Assembly (NCBI GenBank): GCA_012515615.1
Contig: JAAYYB010000246.1
Span: forward strand, 1 to 46,005
Reading direction: 5' to 3'
DNA length: 46,005 nucleotides
DNA from: Fibrobacter sp.
GTDB lineage: Bacteria > Fibrobacterota > Chitinivibrionia > Chitinivibrionales > Chitinispirillaceae
The translations under genes were made by a program, and so were the position numbers. This document shows positions 17,897-26,017 of this stretch, piece after piece; the first letter of the stretch is position 1, and each line of letters starts with the position of its first letter. The notes beneath the pieces are model-generated. The model did not search any database. It was given only the letters and a program-made list of their open reading frames with translations, and was not told the DNA's origin.

Positions 17897-19137
17897 GCTG
17901 CACTCCCTTCCTTGTCACCGACATCGGCTATATCAACTATGTCTGAGAGATCAACTAAATATCCGTCAACTCTCAGCCTGGAGCTTCCCCCCAGATTTGA
18001 TATGCCGTCAACCGTTCCCTCGAAAAAAGCATAGGTCATCGGATTTTTCTCTTCACCGTCGATTCTTATGCGGTATTCTCCAGCCTCTGCATAGGTCCCG
18101 GCCTGCGTTTCCCCGCTCCAGGACATCTCAGCGACTCCGTAGCTGTTCGTGTATACATTACCTGTAAACACAACGTTGCCCGAAGCGTCAAGAAGGTCAA
18201 CTTTTACCCGGCTGTTTGGCGCTGCGTTGACCGCAAATGTTGCCACTTCACCGTCCTGCTGCCGGTAGGAAACTGAACTCTGACGGATACGCACCTCTTT
18301 TCCAAGAAGCGATACTGCCGTTGACGGAGAGAGAGAATCGAGTGACGATCCGCTGCTTCCTGCAATCGAAACATCCATGATATTTGAAATTGAAAGCTCT
18401 TTCCCTGAAACCTTTACCATCGCTCCTTCACTGGTAAACCTCACGCCGGAAACTAAATCCTCATCGTAGGCAAACAGAGCAGGATTATTTTCCTCTCCGG
18501 CTATTCTGATTGTGTACTTTCCGGCTGCGGCATGTTCGCCGTTATCCGTGGTTCCATCCCACTGGACATTGACGGAGTTCATGGAATCCTTTCCTTCTGC
18601 CTTGAGTGTCCTCACCACCGTACCCTCACTGTCAAGCAGTTCCACCATCGCCTGCTCAGCGTTGCCCAGATGAACCCGGATCTGCTCCGTTTCACCGGTT
18701 ATAGCTGAGTAGTCAACAGATGTCTGGCGGAGACGAACACTCTTCCCTATGAGTGAGACTGCCCCGGTATTTGTTATCGACTGCGCGCTGTACTTCTGCG
18801 CATCGACAGTTTCCTTGAACGAACTGTCAAGGTTACCAATCGCCTTTTCGATATTTGAGTTGCTTTCAAGCGACCGGAACTGGGCCAGCTGTGACACAAA
18901 CTCCGTGTTTTCCATAGGATTGAGCGGATCCTGGTATCTGAGCTGAGTAACCAGCAGAAGCAGGAAATCATCCTTGCCCATCTCTTTTCCCGCCTCAGAA
19001 AACAATCCGCCGGTTCTGTCACCGGTTACACTGCTTGTCGATGCATCAATTGAACCGTCCTTAACTGAGGCACTGGCTGTGTAAGGCTGCGATGAACCAG
19101 TCAGCTTAGATACATCCATGCTTAATCCCATATTCAC
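17893..19137 (-). CDS. flgD: Hook capping/scaffold protein FlgD with duplicated C-terminal module
   Basis: FlgD caps the growing hook and guides FlgE assembly. The N-terminal FlgD signature is clear (GKDDFLLLLVTQLRYQDPLN, then NTEFVSQLAQFRSLE). At 414 residues it is far longer than the usual 220-260. The extra length is a second copy of the FlgD C-terminal Ig/Tudor-like module: residues about 128-262 begin AVSLIGKSVRLRQTSVDY and about 274-405 begin AVSLLGKEVRIRQSSVSY, each with a GKYTIRIAGEENNP/GEYRIRIDGEEKNP block and a closing SNIMDVSIA/SDIVDIAD strand. The start may be GTG at 19137 or ATG at 19131; a GGGGG run suits either. Confidence 0.94.
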   Translation of the reverse strand: MNMGLSMDVSKLTGSSQPYTASASVKDGSIDASTSSVTGDRTGGLFSEAGKEMGKDDFLLLLVTQLRYQDPLNPMENTEFVSQLAQFRSLESNSNIEKAIGNLDSSFKETVDAQKYSAQSITNTGAVSLIGKSVRLRQTSVDYSAITGETEQIRVHLGNAEQAMVELLDSEGTVVRTLKAEGKDSMNSVNVQWDGTTDNGEHAAAGKYTIRIAGEENNPALFAYDEDLVSGVRFTSEGAMVKVSGKELSISNIMDVSIAGSSGSSLDSLSPSTAVSLLGKEVRIRQSSVSYRQQDGEVATFAVNAAPNSRVKVDLLDASGNVVFTGNVYTNSYGVAEMSWSGETQAGTYAEAGEYRIRIDGEEKNPMTYAFFEGTVDGISNLGGSSRLRVDGYLVDLSDIVDIADVGDKEGSAA

Positions 19138-19195
19138 CCCCTTTCCTGATTATAAGGAACCCAGCTGACAGGAATCTGTCAACTGGAAATTCCCG

Positions 19196-20812
19196 TTATC
19201 CGAAAAACTCCACCGTATTGCTTCCAAACCTGCGGCCGGTCTCCTGGCCTGTTTGCGCTACGGTACCGGTCTCTAATGATGTCTGCAGATCTTCTCCCGA
19301 AAGAGAACCGGAAACATTGTGCTGTTTTGCAAAGCTACTGTCTCCAGCCTCACCGGGCTGCCTTCCCCATCCGCTTCCGACATTGACATCAAATGAACCG
19401 GCCTGGAGATTATGCTCGCTAAGAGAATCTTTCAGTGACTGAAGATTGCTTTCCACAATCTGCTTCACCTGCTGGCTCTCCACCTGGATTTTGGCGATTA
19501 CCACATCACCGTCCATGCGGATCCTCAGTTTTACTTCTCCCAGCGATTCCGGCCAGAGCTGAATTTTGACCTCAGAGGCACCCGCGCGAACTGCCGAATG
19601 CATTTTCTGAGAGATCTGATTCATCACCGATTCATCGATGCTCTTGTAATTACCGGTCATTTTTGTCTCAAACAAAGCACTGTTTTTTGCCCCGGAAAGT
19701 GTCTTTCCTATAGATTCAGCAATCGGCAGTATTTCAACTTCAGAATTGACTTTTGCGACATCCCTAGCCACAACCGGGCCAAGCGCGGCATTGAGATTGA
19801 GCTTCTCACCGCCTGATACCGCAGCCTCGCTGTTCTCAAGAGAGACCTTTTCCTTTACTTCAAGCTTCAACATCGCTCTGTAAGTGAGTGTATCGATATT
19901 TGTTACCGACACCGGCCTGTTTTCAGAAACAACCTGAATGGATGCATTAGATGACCGTTCAGAGTTCTGGTTCACAAGCTCCATTACCTTCTTTGCCAGC
20001 GCAGCAAGACCATCTCCGGGCTCTTCAATTAAATTCCCGAAAACCTTCTTTATCTGGTCTTCAGGCATCATAAGCTCGGAAAGACTGCTGGCCTGAGGAA
20101 TCCCGCCGCTAAACGGAAGATTCATCTGTGAAGCGACCTGAGTCTGCACCTGCTCAGAAACGCCAAGCATATTGAGACCGATCTCGATCCTGAAGAGCTC
20201 AGTGCGCAGTACCTGCACCATCTCTGTTGCTTTCTGAGGATCAATTCCACCATTACCCGTGAGTATCGGCTCATTCCCTGCCGCGGAAGCCTCAAGCACA
20301 CCGGCAATTCCTTTCAGTGCCTCGATTATTTCCGCAAACTGCCCGACAGTCTCTTCAGATACATTCTCCAGATTCAGTTCTTCCAGCTCCGGAGCAACCT
20401 TCAATTGCAGAACCTCGGAAATAGTCTGTAAAGATTCTTTGATTATTTCCGTAGCCTGATTAAGGTCCTCCTCATTTCTGGCTTCAGCAGGTATTGTGTC
20501 GGAGATCTCACCAACACGATCTGTCGTCTGATTCTCAATGCAATTGGCCTGTCTGGTCACGGCTGGATCATCCTGATTCCTGGTCTCGCGAACCACCCTG
20601 GATTCGACAGTTGAATCTGTCCCTCTGTTTGCATTGACATTTTCGCGGGCAACTTGTCTGTAAGTATCCTTGAAACTTGCAGCTTTTGGCTCCCTGGAAA
20701 AACCGAACCCCGTCTCAGAAGTCCTCCTTCCGGTATCCTGTAAACGGTCCATCCGGCTTTTAGGCATTTCATTGCCGCTGGAAAGGTTAAACAACATCGC
20801 GTCTGTTCTCAT
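19196..20812 (-). CDS. fliK: Flagellar hook-length control protein FliK
   Basis: Molecular ruler that measures the hook and triggers the FlhB specificity switch. The N-terminal two thirds are polar, low in aromatic residues and poorly conserved. The C-terminal domain at about residues 410-485 is typical of the FliK family: EVKIQLWPESLGEVKLRIRM, then IAKIQVESQQVKQIVESNLQ and LKDSLSEHNLQAGSFDVNVG. I chose the ATG at 20812 because AAGGAGGT lies eight bases before it; a GTG at 20821 would overlap that site. The 538-residue length fits a longer hook ruler. Confidence 0.9.
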   Translation of the reverse strand: MRTDAMLFNLSSGNEMPKSRMDRLQDTGRRTSETGFGFSREPKAASFKDTYRQVARENVNANRGTDSTVESRVVRETRNQDDPAVTRQANCIENQTTDRVGEISDTIPAEARNEEDLNQATEIIKESLQTISEVLQLKVAPELEELNLENVSEETVGQFAEIIEALKGIAGVLEASAAGNEPILTGNGGIDPQKATEMVQVLRTELFRIEIGLNMLGVSEQVQTQVASQMNLPFSGGIPQASSLSELMMPEDQIKKVFGNLIEEPGDGLAALAKKVMELVNQNSERSSNASIQVVSENRPVSVTNIDTLTYRAMLKLEVKEKVSLENSEAAVSGGEKLNLNAALGPVVARDVAKVNSEVEILPIAESIGKTLSGAKNSALFETKMTGNYKSIDESVMNQISQKMHSAVRAGASEVKIQLWPESLGEVKLRIRMDGDVVIAKIQVESQQVKQIVESNLQSLKDSLSEHNLQAGSFDVNVGSGWGRQPGEAGDSSFAKQHNVSGSLSGEDLQTSLETGTVAQTGQETGRRFGSNTVEFFG

Positions 20813-20862
20813 CCGACTCACCTCCTTTCTGTGGAATAATAATGTATAGGGTTATTCATGAG

Positions 20863-21438
20863 TCAAAGACCCATCATTCTGGTTATTCTCGATGCTTTTT
20901 CGGTTGAAAGCGCAGAGATAATCTTTGCTTTCTGCCGATCATCATTCATAGCGTCTAAAAGCTTTACAGCAAGATCATCCTGAAGAGTCTCAAGGATCTG
21001 TGCCGCTTCTGCAGGACGCATGGCTGCGTATACTTTTGAAAGCTGTCTTACCTTCTTGTCATCCAGAGAATCACTGCGGGAGACCAGGTTCTCAAGCTTT
21101 GTCCGCTCACCCTGAAGAAGCTTGTACTGAGACTCCATTTCCCTCTGCATCATGTCAATACGCTGCTGCTGCTCGATGAGCCGGGCGCGGTCGTTCTCTA
21201 TCTGGGCCCGCTCTTTCTGAAGAGCCTGAAAAGTGCGGGAGTTGAGCTCTGCAAGGGAATCTTTACGTGCGGTCTGTTTCATAAATTCCACTTTTCTGTC
21301 CTCCTGAGGAGTCTCTTTCTTCTGCTCAAATTCGATATGTGCAACACCGGTAAGAAACATCAGCAGGATATAGAGCACAGGGAATGAAATGACCGTTACG
21401 ACTGCGATTGCTATTATGTCTTTAAGTTTTAGCTTCAT
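20863..21438 (-). CDS. MotE-like flagellar protein (MgtE_N domain)
   Basis: A protein of about 191 residues with an N-terminal membrane segment (IIAIAVVTVISFPVLYILLM), a long charged coiled coil (about residues 45-125 of the mature reading) and a C-terminal MgtE_N-type domain: LSKVYAAMRPAEAAQILETL, DDLAVKLLDAMND and ISALSTEKASRITRMM. This is the layout of MotE, the periplasmic MotB chaperone, which commonly follows fliJ and precedes fliK. The frame extends to an ATG at 21486, but that codon lies inside the sigma-54 -12 element, so the start must be further in; ATG 21438, with GGGG upstream, fits. Confidence 0.85.
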   Translation of the reverse strand: MKLKLKDIIAIAVVTVISFPVLYILLMFLTGVAHIEFEQKKETPQEDRKVEFMKQTARKDSLAELNSRTFQALQKERAQIENDRARLIEQQQRIDMMQREMESQYKLLQGERTKLENLVSRSDSLDDKKVRQLSKVYAAMRPAEAAQILETLQDDLAVKLLDAMNDDRQKAKIISALSTEKASRITRMMGL

Positions 21439-21481
21439 GAAGTAGCCCCGATTGAGAGAACACTTTTCGTGGGGATATATA

Positions 21482-21497
21482 TGCAAGCTCTATGCCA
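21482..21497 (-). promoter_or_regulatory. Sigma-54 (-24/-12) promoter of the hook operon
   Basis: On the minus strand TGGCATAGAGCTTGCA matches the RpoN consensus TGGCACG-N4-TTGCA with exact spacing of the invariant GG and GC. Transcription would begin near 21470, about 30 bases before the motE-like ATG at 21438. Sigma-54 dependence of hook genes is well known in many flagellated bacteria. The activator gene and its upstream binding sites are not identified here. Confidence 0.75.
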
Positions 21498-21902
21498 ACA
21501 GAATACCTCCCCGTGACTTATTCTTAAAGCCAGTTATTTCAATGACTTAAGATCCACCAAGCAGCCTGTTTTGATCAGAAAGGAATTTTTTTCCCCTGCC
21601 CAGGGGAATGATCTGCCTAAACCGTGGAAAAAAATGCCTGTTGATGGTACAGGATTCGATAGTTAATTAGTTCTGTTTAGATCACCATTGTAAGCCGACT
21701 GTGCCAGGTCGAGGCCCTATAATAGCCTGGTGAGGAGCGGAAGTAGTGCATTGAGCAAAGCCCAAAGGAGAAAATTCAGTTTGGCTGGACTCCGCACACC
21801 GGACTCCAGGTGAAAACTTCGACACTGAAGAAGCGCTTCTTGAGAGATCTAAGAAGTTAATTCGAAAATCAACAACTTCTGTCCACCTGACCCGGAGGAT
21901 AA
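21498..21902. other. Gene-free, structured-looking intergenic region
   Basis: A 405-base stretch between the divergent hook operon and the NTF2-like gene. It should hold any enhancer sites for the sigma-54 promoter. It contains a perfect CCCCTG-CC-CAGGGG palindrome (around 21594-21607) not followed by a T-run, so not a terminator. From about 21695 to 21900 it has several local complementary segments: CCAGG...CCTGG near 21706-21733, AAGAAGCGCTTCTT near 21829, and AGAAGTT...AACTTCT near 21850-21880. A 109-codon frame on the minus strand has no ribosome site and is rejected. No known RNA family is recognised. Confidence 0.4.
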
Positions 21903-22253
21903 ATGCGTGACACAAAAGAAGTCTTCGAAAGTCATCTCCTGTTTTACTTAGACTGGAACATGGAGGCCGACATTGAGCAAAACTATTCATCCGACTGCAT
22001 ACTTTTGACAAGCTACGGAATATTCTTTGGAAGAAACGGTTTGAGAGAAATGTACAGGTGCCTTGAAAACCAGATTCCAGAAGCTGATTTTCTCTTTACA
22101 AACCGCTCTTTGTACGGGGAACTGGCTTTCCTGGAATGGCAGGCAGAATCCGACGATTCGTTTGTAGATGACGGCGCAAACACATACGTGATCCGGGATG
22201 GGAAAATTGTGGAACAGACAATTCACTACACTGTCAAGCAGCGTGAAAAATAG
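21903..22253 (+). CDS. NTF2/SnoaL-like domain protein
   Basis: A 116-residue single-domain protein with the pattern of NTF2-like (SnoaL/DUF4440-type) folds: an N-terminal helix (FESHLLFYLDWNMEADIEQN), a strand SDCILLTSYGIFFGRNGLRE, then FLEWQAESDD and a final strand TYVIRDGKIVEQTIHYTVKQ. Such proteins range from small isomerases to ligand-binding proteins and no substrate can be named. GGAGGATAA directly before the ATG is a strong ribosome site. It is followed 63 bases later by a PRC-barrel gene. Confidence 0.75.
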   Translation: MRDTKEVFESHLLFYLDWNMEADIEQNYSSDCILLTSYGIFFGRNGLREMYRCLENQIPEADFLFTNRSLYGELAFLEWQAESDDSFVDDGANTYVIRDGKIVEQTIHYTVKQREK

Positions 22254-22288
22254 GTCTCTTCTGCAGAGACATCCCCCGGATTCCGGTT

Positions 22289-22304
22289 CGGCCTGTATTT
22301 TGCA
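22289..22304 (+). promoter_or_regulatory. Weak sigma-54-like element before the PRC-barrel gene
   Basis: CGGCCTGTATTTTGCA has the GG and GC pair at sigma-54 spacing, but the -24 half is poor (CGGCCT instead of TGGCAC). Transcription would begin about two bases before the ATG at 22317, making an almost leaderless message; the gene also lacks a visible ribosome site. Only suggestive. Confidence 0.2.
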
Positions 22305-22316
22305 CTAAACTTAAGT

Positions 22317-23171
22317 ATGATCTGGAACAGCAACCAACTGATGGATTGTACTTATCTGGCTTTTGACGGGTACGCAGGGCCATGCCGTGATCTCTATTTT
22401 GATGATCAGGAGTGGGTGGTACGTTATTTTGTGCTGGAAACAAATAACACCGGTACAACCCGGACTCTTATCTCCCCCTTTGCGGTGGGTAAAACCGATC
22501 TCAAACAAAGAGAGATCCACATAGCACTCTCTTCCTCAAAAATCAAAAACAGCCCTGAAATTGGCATCGATCTGCCCATCTCAAGGCAACACGAAATCGC
22601 CCTGAGACGCTATTATGAGTGGCCCGAATACCAGGGGCAGGACAGCGAAACCGATACGCTTATGGTCAAGGGTATAGATGAACCGTTTCCGCCGACAGAG
22701 GATCTAAGCAGTCCTATTCCCGGACAAATCGATTCTCCCGATTCCGATGAAATTCTCAGCGACACTACAGAAGAGATTCTCCCTGAAGAGCCGGTAGATG
22801 ATAACCTCACAGAAGCGGATTTCGGGCTTCCGGAAGAGGATGTTCAGTACAGCACAACTCTGCGCAGTGCACTGGAAATTAAAGGCTACCGCATCCAGAC
22901 CACTGACGGTGACCATTCATCTATTGCTGAGCTGCTCATAGATGATTCCGACTGGAGTATTAAATACCTGGTCATCAACCTCCAGAACAGTCATTCTGAT
23001 GAGTTCGTCCTTCTCACCTTGCATTTTGTAAAGGCATTCGACTGGGGCTCTTCCAGACTGTTCTGTACCCTCTCCCAGCAGCAGCTCCAGAATGCCCCAA
23101 GATTCACCCCGAATCAGAAAATCGACACCGAATACGAAAGAAGCATCCTCAGGTATTACGATTCTATCTGA
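22317..23171 (+). CDS. Double PRC-barrel domain protein
   Basis: A 284-residue soluble protein with two related PRC-barrel-like halves joined by an acidic linker (about residues 115-175, rich in D, E, P, S). Half one has YAGPCRDLYFDDQEWVVRYF, LISPFAVGKTD and EIALRRYYEWPEY; half two has HSSIAELLIDDSDWSIKYLV, LTLHFVKAFDW and YERSILRYYDS. The shared ending -RRYY/-RYYD supports an internal duplication. PRC-barrels act in RNA processing, photosynthetic complexes or stress proteins, so no role is assigned. No good ribosome site precedes the ATG. Confidence 0.75.
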   Translation: MIWNSNQLMDCTYLAFDGYAGPCRDLYFDDQEWVVRYFVLETNNTGTTRTLISPFAVGKTDLKQREIHIALSSSKIKNSPEIGIDLPISRQHEIALRRYYEWPEYQGQDSETDTLMVKGIDEPFPPTEDLSSPIPGQIDSPDSDEILSDTTEEILPEEPVDDNLTEADFGLPEEDVQYSTTLRSALEIKGYRIQTTDGDHSSIAELLIDDSDWSIKYLVINLQNSHSDEFVLLTLHFVKAFDWGSSRLFCTLSQQQLQNAPRFTPNQKIDTEYERSILRYYDSI

Positions 23172-23200
23172 TCCTTTGCAGCCCACTCTCTGTCAAGTTT

Positions 23201-24493
23201 TTACCCGTCTGCTTTTGCCAGAGCCTCATCCAGTGCCTCAATCAGGTCATCAGGATGCTCTATTCCGATAGAAAGTCTTATAAGGTCGGAAGTGAGCCCG
23301 CCTGAGAGCTGCTGTTCTTCGCTGAGCTGTGAATGAGATGTGCTGGCCGGATGAAGAATGAGGCTTTTGGCATCACCCACGTTTGCAAGATGAGAAAAGA
23401 GATTAATGGTATCGATCAGCTTTACGGCTGCATCATATCCTTTTTTAAGCCCGAAAACCACCATACCTCCAAACCCCCTTTTGAGGTATCTGGCTGCAGT
23501 CTCATGAGCCGGATCCCCTTCAAGGCCCGGGTACCGTACCCAGGAGACCGCTTTGTGACCCTTAAGGAAGGATGCAACCCTGAGGGCATTGGAGCAGTGT
23601 CTTTCCATCCGCAAATGAAGGGTTTCAAGCCCCTGAAGGAAGATCCAGGCGTTATCAGGAGAAAGGCAGGCGCCAAGGTTACGAAGCGGAATCGTTCTCA
23701 GCCGCAAAGCAAAAGCGATTGGAGCCAGTGACTCAGGAAGATCCAGGGCCCATCTGAGCCCGTGATAATTTGGGTCCGGTTCGCTAAAAAGTGGGTGGCG
23801 GCCTTTTTTCCAGTCAAACACACCAGCATCGGTGATAATGCCGCCGATAGCCGATCCATGGCCGCCCATCCATTTTGTCAGAGAGTTTACAACTATATCG
23901 GCACCGTGCCCGATGGTTTTCAAAAGGTATGGTGTTGTAAATGTGCCGTCGACAATAAGCGGCAGACCGTTTTCATGAGCGATTTGAGCCACTCCGGCAA
24001 TATCTGTAAAGTCAAGAACAGGGTTTCCTATCGTTTCCACAAAAAAAGCCCGGGTTTTGTCGTTCACTGCCTTGCGAAAATTCTGCGGATCCCGCTGGTC
24101 GACAAATCGGGTTTTTATTCCAAACTGCTGGAGAATCGCATCAAACATCGAATATGTGCCCCCATAGAGGTTTGATGCTGAAACGATTTCATCACCGGCT
24201 GATGCCAGGGTAATTATGGAGTAGAAAATAGCAGAAGTTCCTGAGGCCAGGGCTACCGAGGCCGCGCCGCCTTCAAGGCGGCTTACCCGCTGCTCAAGGA
24301 TATCGTTTGTGGGGTTCATGATACGGCTGTAGATATTGCCCGGCTCCTTTAGCGCAAAGAGGCTGGCCGCGTGCTCTGTGCTCTTGAAAAGGTACGATGA
24401 AGTACGGTAGACCGGAACGCCTCTTGACTGAGTGGGATCGACTGCCTGACCTTCATGAACCGTAAGTGTTTCAAAACGGTATTGACTGCTCAT
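23201..24493 (-). CDS. metY: O-acetylhomoserine sulfhydrylase (Cys/Met metabolism PLP enzyme)
   Basis: A PLP enzyme that condenses O-acetylhomoserine with sulfide (or methanethiol) to give homocysteine (or methionine). At 430 residues it is the length of MetY/Met17 rather than the shorter MetB/MetC enzymes. It begins YRFETLTVHEGQAVDPTQSR, contains NPTNDILEQRVSRLEGGAAS and ASGTSAIFYSI, and has the cofactor lysine at about residue 207 in NSLTKWMGGHG. The region KGRHPLFSEPDPNYHGL is typical of MetY. It follows cysK on the same strand with a 69-base gap that contains its own promoter-like boxes. GAAGGAAC precedes the ATG. Confidence 0.93.
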   Translation of the reverse strand: MSSQYRFETLTVHEGQAVDPTQSRGVPVYRTSSYLFKSTEHAASLFALKEPGNIYSRIMNPTNDILEQRVSRLEGGAASVALASGTSAIFYSIITLASAGDEIVSASNLYGGTYSMFDAILQQFGIKTRFVDQRDPQNFRKAVNDKTRAFFVETIGNPVLDFTDIAGVAQIAHENGLPLIVDGTFTTPYLLKTIGHGADIVVNSLTKWMGGHGSAIGGIITDAGVFDWKKGRHPLFSEPDPNYHGLRWALDLPESLAPIAFALRLRTIPLRNLGACLSPDNAWIFLQGLETLHLRMERHCSNALRVASFLKGHKAVSWVRYPGLEGDPAHETAARYLKRGFGGMVVFGLKKGYDAAVKLIDTINLFSHLANVGDAKSLILHPASTSHSQLSEEQQLSGGLTSDLIRLSIGIEHPDDLIEALDEALAKADG

Positions 24494-24532
24494 TACTGTT
24501 CCTTCTGTAAAGGTATATTCTGTTAAGGCCCA

Positions 24533-24561
24533 ATTATACTTTGTAATTATTACCGGGACAA
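24533..24561 (-). promoter_or_regulatory. Sigma-70-type promoter before metY
   Basis: On the minus strand TTGTCC (24556-24561) and a perfect TATAAT (24533-24538) are 17 bases apart in the cysK-metY gap. This suggests metY can be expressed separately from cysK. Confidence 0.55.
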
Positions 24562-24562
24562 A

Positions 24563-25504
24563 TCACGCCTGACCCGCCGATACATCTTCGTATAACCATG
24601 TGCTCAGGTACCTTTCTCCAGTGTCGGGAAGAATGACAACGATAAGCTTTCCCCGGTTCTCTTCTCTTTTTGACACCTGCAGTGCTGCGTAAAGAGCCGC
24701 TCCGGAGGAGATCCCTGTGAGGATACCCTCGGTCCGCGTAAGAGCACGTGCGGTCTCCCCCGCTTCGTTATCCTTTACCCTGATTACCTCATCGAGAAGC
24801 TCCCTCTTGAGCACATCGGGAATAAAACCGGCACCGATCCCCTGAATTTTATGCGGCCCGGGATGCCCTCCGGAGAGCACAGGAGATGTCTCCGGTTCAA
24901 CTGCGATTGTTTTAAAAGAGGGTTTTCGGCTCTTTAAGACTTCCGAAACCCCTGTAGCCGTTCCGCCGGTCCCGATTCCGCAAACCAGTATGTCAACTTT
25001 GCCATCGGTATCGCGCCATATTTCCTCTGCAGTTGTTCTGCGGTGCACTTCTGGATTAGCCGGGTTTTTAAACTGCTGCGGCATATATGAACCCTCTATC
25101 TGGCCTGACAGTTCCTCTGCTTTGGCAATTGCCCCTTTCATTCCCTTTGACCCATCAGTAAGAACGATCTCAGCGTCCAGAGCCTTGAGCAGCTTGCGTC
25201 TTTCAATGCTCATTGTTTCCGGCATGGTTAAAATCAGGCGATAGCCTCTGGATGCGGCGATGAATGCAAGGGCAATCCCGGTGTTTCCGCTTGTAGGTTC
25301 GATTATTACTGAGCCGCTTTTGAGCAATCCCAGCCTTTCGGCTTCATCAATCATGGCCTTGCCGATACGGTCCTTTACACTGGACATAGGGTTAAACATC
25401 TCAAGTTTTGCGGCGATCACCGCTTTTCCGTCCCGGTTAAGACTGTTTATGCGGACCAGAGGAGTGTTTCCGATAAGTGCGCCGATATTTTCTGCTATTT
25501 TCAT
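24563..25504 (-). CDS. cysK: Cysteine synthase A (O-acetylserine sulfhydrylase)
   Basis: A PLP enzyme making cysteine from O-acetylserine and sulfide. At 313 residues it has the normal length. The cofactor lysine is Lys44 in [15 protein letters not shown]; the substrate loop [12 protein letters not shown], the phosphate loop [16 protein letters not shown], and the C-terminal [16 protein letters not shown] are all present. The gene is followed by metY, so the pair handles sulfide assimilation into cysteine and homocysteine. Its promoter region contains a perfect palindrome. Confidence 0.96.
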   Translation of the reverse strand: MKIAENIGALIGNTPLVRINSLNRDGKAVIAAKLEMFNPMSSVKDRIGKAMIDEAERLGLLKSGSVIIEPTSGNTGIALAFIAASRGYRLILTMPETMSIERRKLLKALDAEIVLTDGSKGMKGAIAKAEELSGQIEGSYMPQQFKNPANPEVHRRTTAEEIWRDTDGKVDILVCGIGTGGTATGVSEVLKSRKPSFKTIAVEPETSPVLSGGHPGPHKIQGIGAGFIPDVLKRELLDEVIRVKDNEAGETARALTRTEGILTGISSGAALYAALQVSKREENRGKLIVVILPDTGERYLSTWLYEDVSAGQA

Positions 25505-25543
25505 TTAATTCTCCATTGAGTATGGAAAGGCATTTGTTTATTA

Positions 25544-25571
25544 CATTTATGAACATTTAGCTAAATGTCAA
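25544..25571 (-). promoter_or_regulatory. cysK promoter with overlapping 16-bp palindromic operator
   Basis: On the minus strand a consensus -35 box TTGACA (25566-25571) is followed 16 bases later by TAAATG as a modest -10 (25544-25549). The spacer is largely occupied by the perfect palindrome ACATTTAGCTAAATGT (25553-25568), which also overlaps the -35 box. This is the typical place for a repressor operator. The regulator is not known; a sulfur-responsive regulator is a guess. Confidence 0.5.
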
Positions 25572-25916
25572 ACATCTCACATTCTTTGCTCTCATTCTCT
25601 CTCCTTGCCAGCTCGTCCAGTGAAACATACAGTTTACTTTTATTTCGATTTCGATTTGAGAGCAGATTTCCTGAACTGAACAGAGATTGTCGATTTTGCC
25701 AAAACTCATTACGCTCTTTGCCAGGCCCGCTTGCAGTCAGCATAATTTACATTGTCGATCAATTTAGTTGTCTTTTAACAAAATAAGCAAATCTGACGAT
25801 CATGTCAACATTTTTTATTCAAGGCAGGAAACTTGCTGAATAGATTCTTAAACCGTTTCACCAACTGAGCGGAAGTATCGCCCTTTCGGGTCAGCTCATA
25901 AGTTTAAAATAGAGTT
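25572..25916. other. Intergenic region between cysK and hemL with no convincing gene
   Basis: About 345 bases without a supportable gene. A 60-codon minus-strand frame (25561-25743) lacks a ribosome site and its end overlaps the cysK promoter. The stretch contains a short ATTTCG tandem around 25638-25653 and is AT-rich from about 25740 to 25830. Nothing else stands out. Confidence 0.5.
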
Positions 25917-25984
25917 TATTGGGCGGAGTCGAAACGTACTACCGTGAGTTTTTTAAATGGCACACACTTCGACTCCGCTCAATA
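25917..25984. repeat. Inverted repeat with 17-bp arms upstream of hemL
   Basis: TATTGGGCGGAGTCGAA (25917-25933) and TTCGACTCCGCTCAATA (25968-25984) are complementary at 16 of 17 positions and enclose 34 bases. The arms resemble a dispersed palindromic repeat seen in many genomes rather than a terminator, as no T-run follows. It lies 33 bases before the hemL start. Confidence 0.7.
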
Positions 25985-26017
25985 GGCGCAAGATACTCCT
26001 AACAGGAAAGAAGTGAT

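Noticed and set aside
21590-21610. Terminator hairpin CCCCTG-CC-CAGGGG
   Set aside because: The T-run precedes rather than follows the hairpin on the plus strand, and the minus strand has an A-run after it, so it does not fit an intrinsic terminator.
21690-21900. Group II intron, tmRNA or riboswitch
   Set aside because: The stretch looks structured, but I could not find the domain V, tRNA-like ends or conserved cores that these families require.
21682-22011. 109-codon minus-strand frame across the structured intergenic region
   Set aside because: No ribosome site, unusual composition, and it overlaps the start of the well-supported NTF2-like gene.
25561-25743. 60-codon minus-strand frame upstream of cysK
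   Set aside because: No ribosome site, low-complexity composition, and its end overlaps the cysK promoter and palindrome.
25958-25973. Sigma-54 promoter (TGGCAC) before hemL
   Set aside because: The TGGCAC half is present, but the GC of the -12 half is missing at the required spacing.
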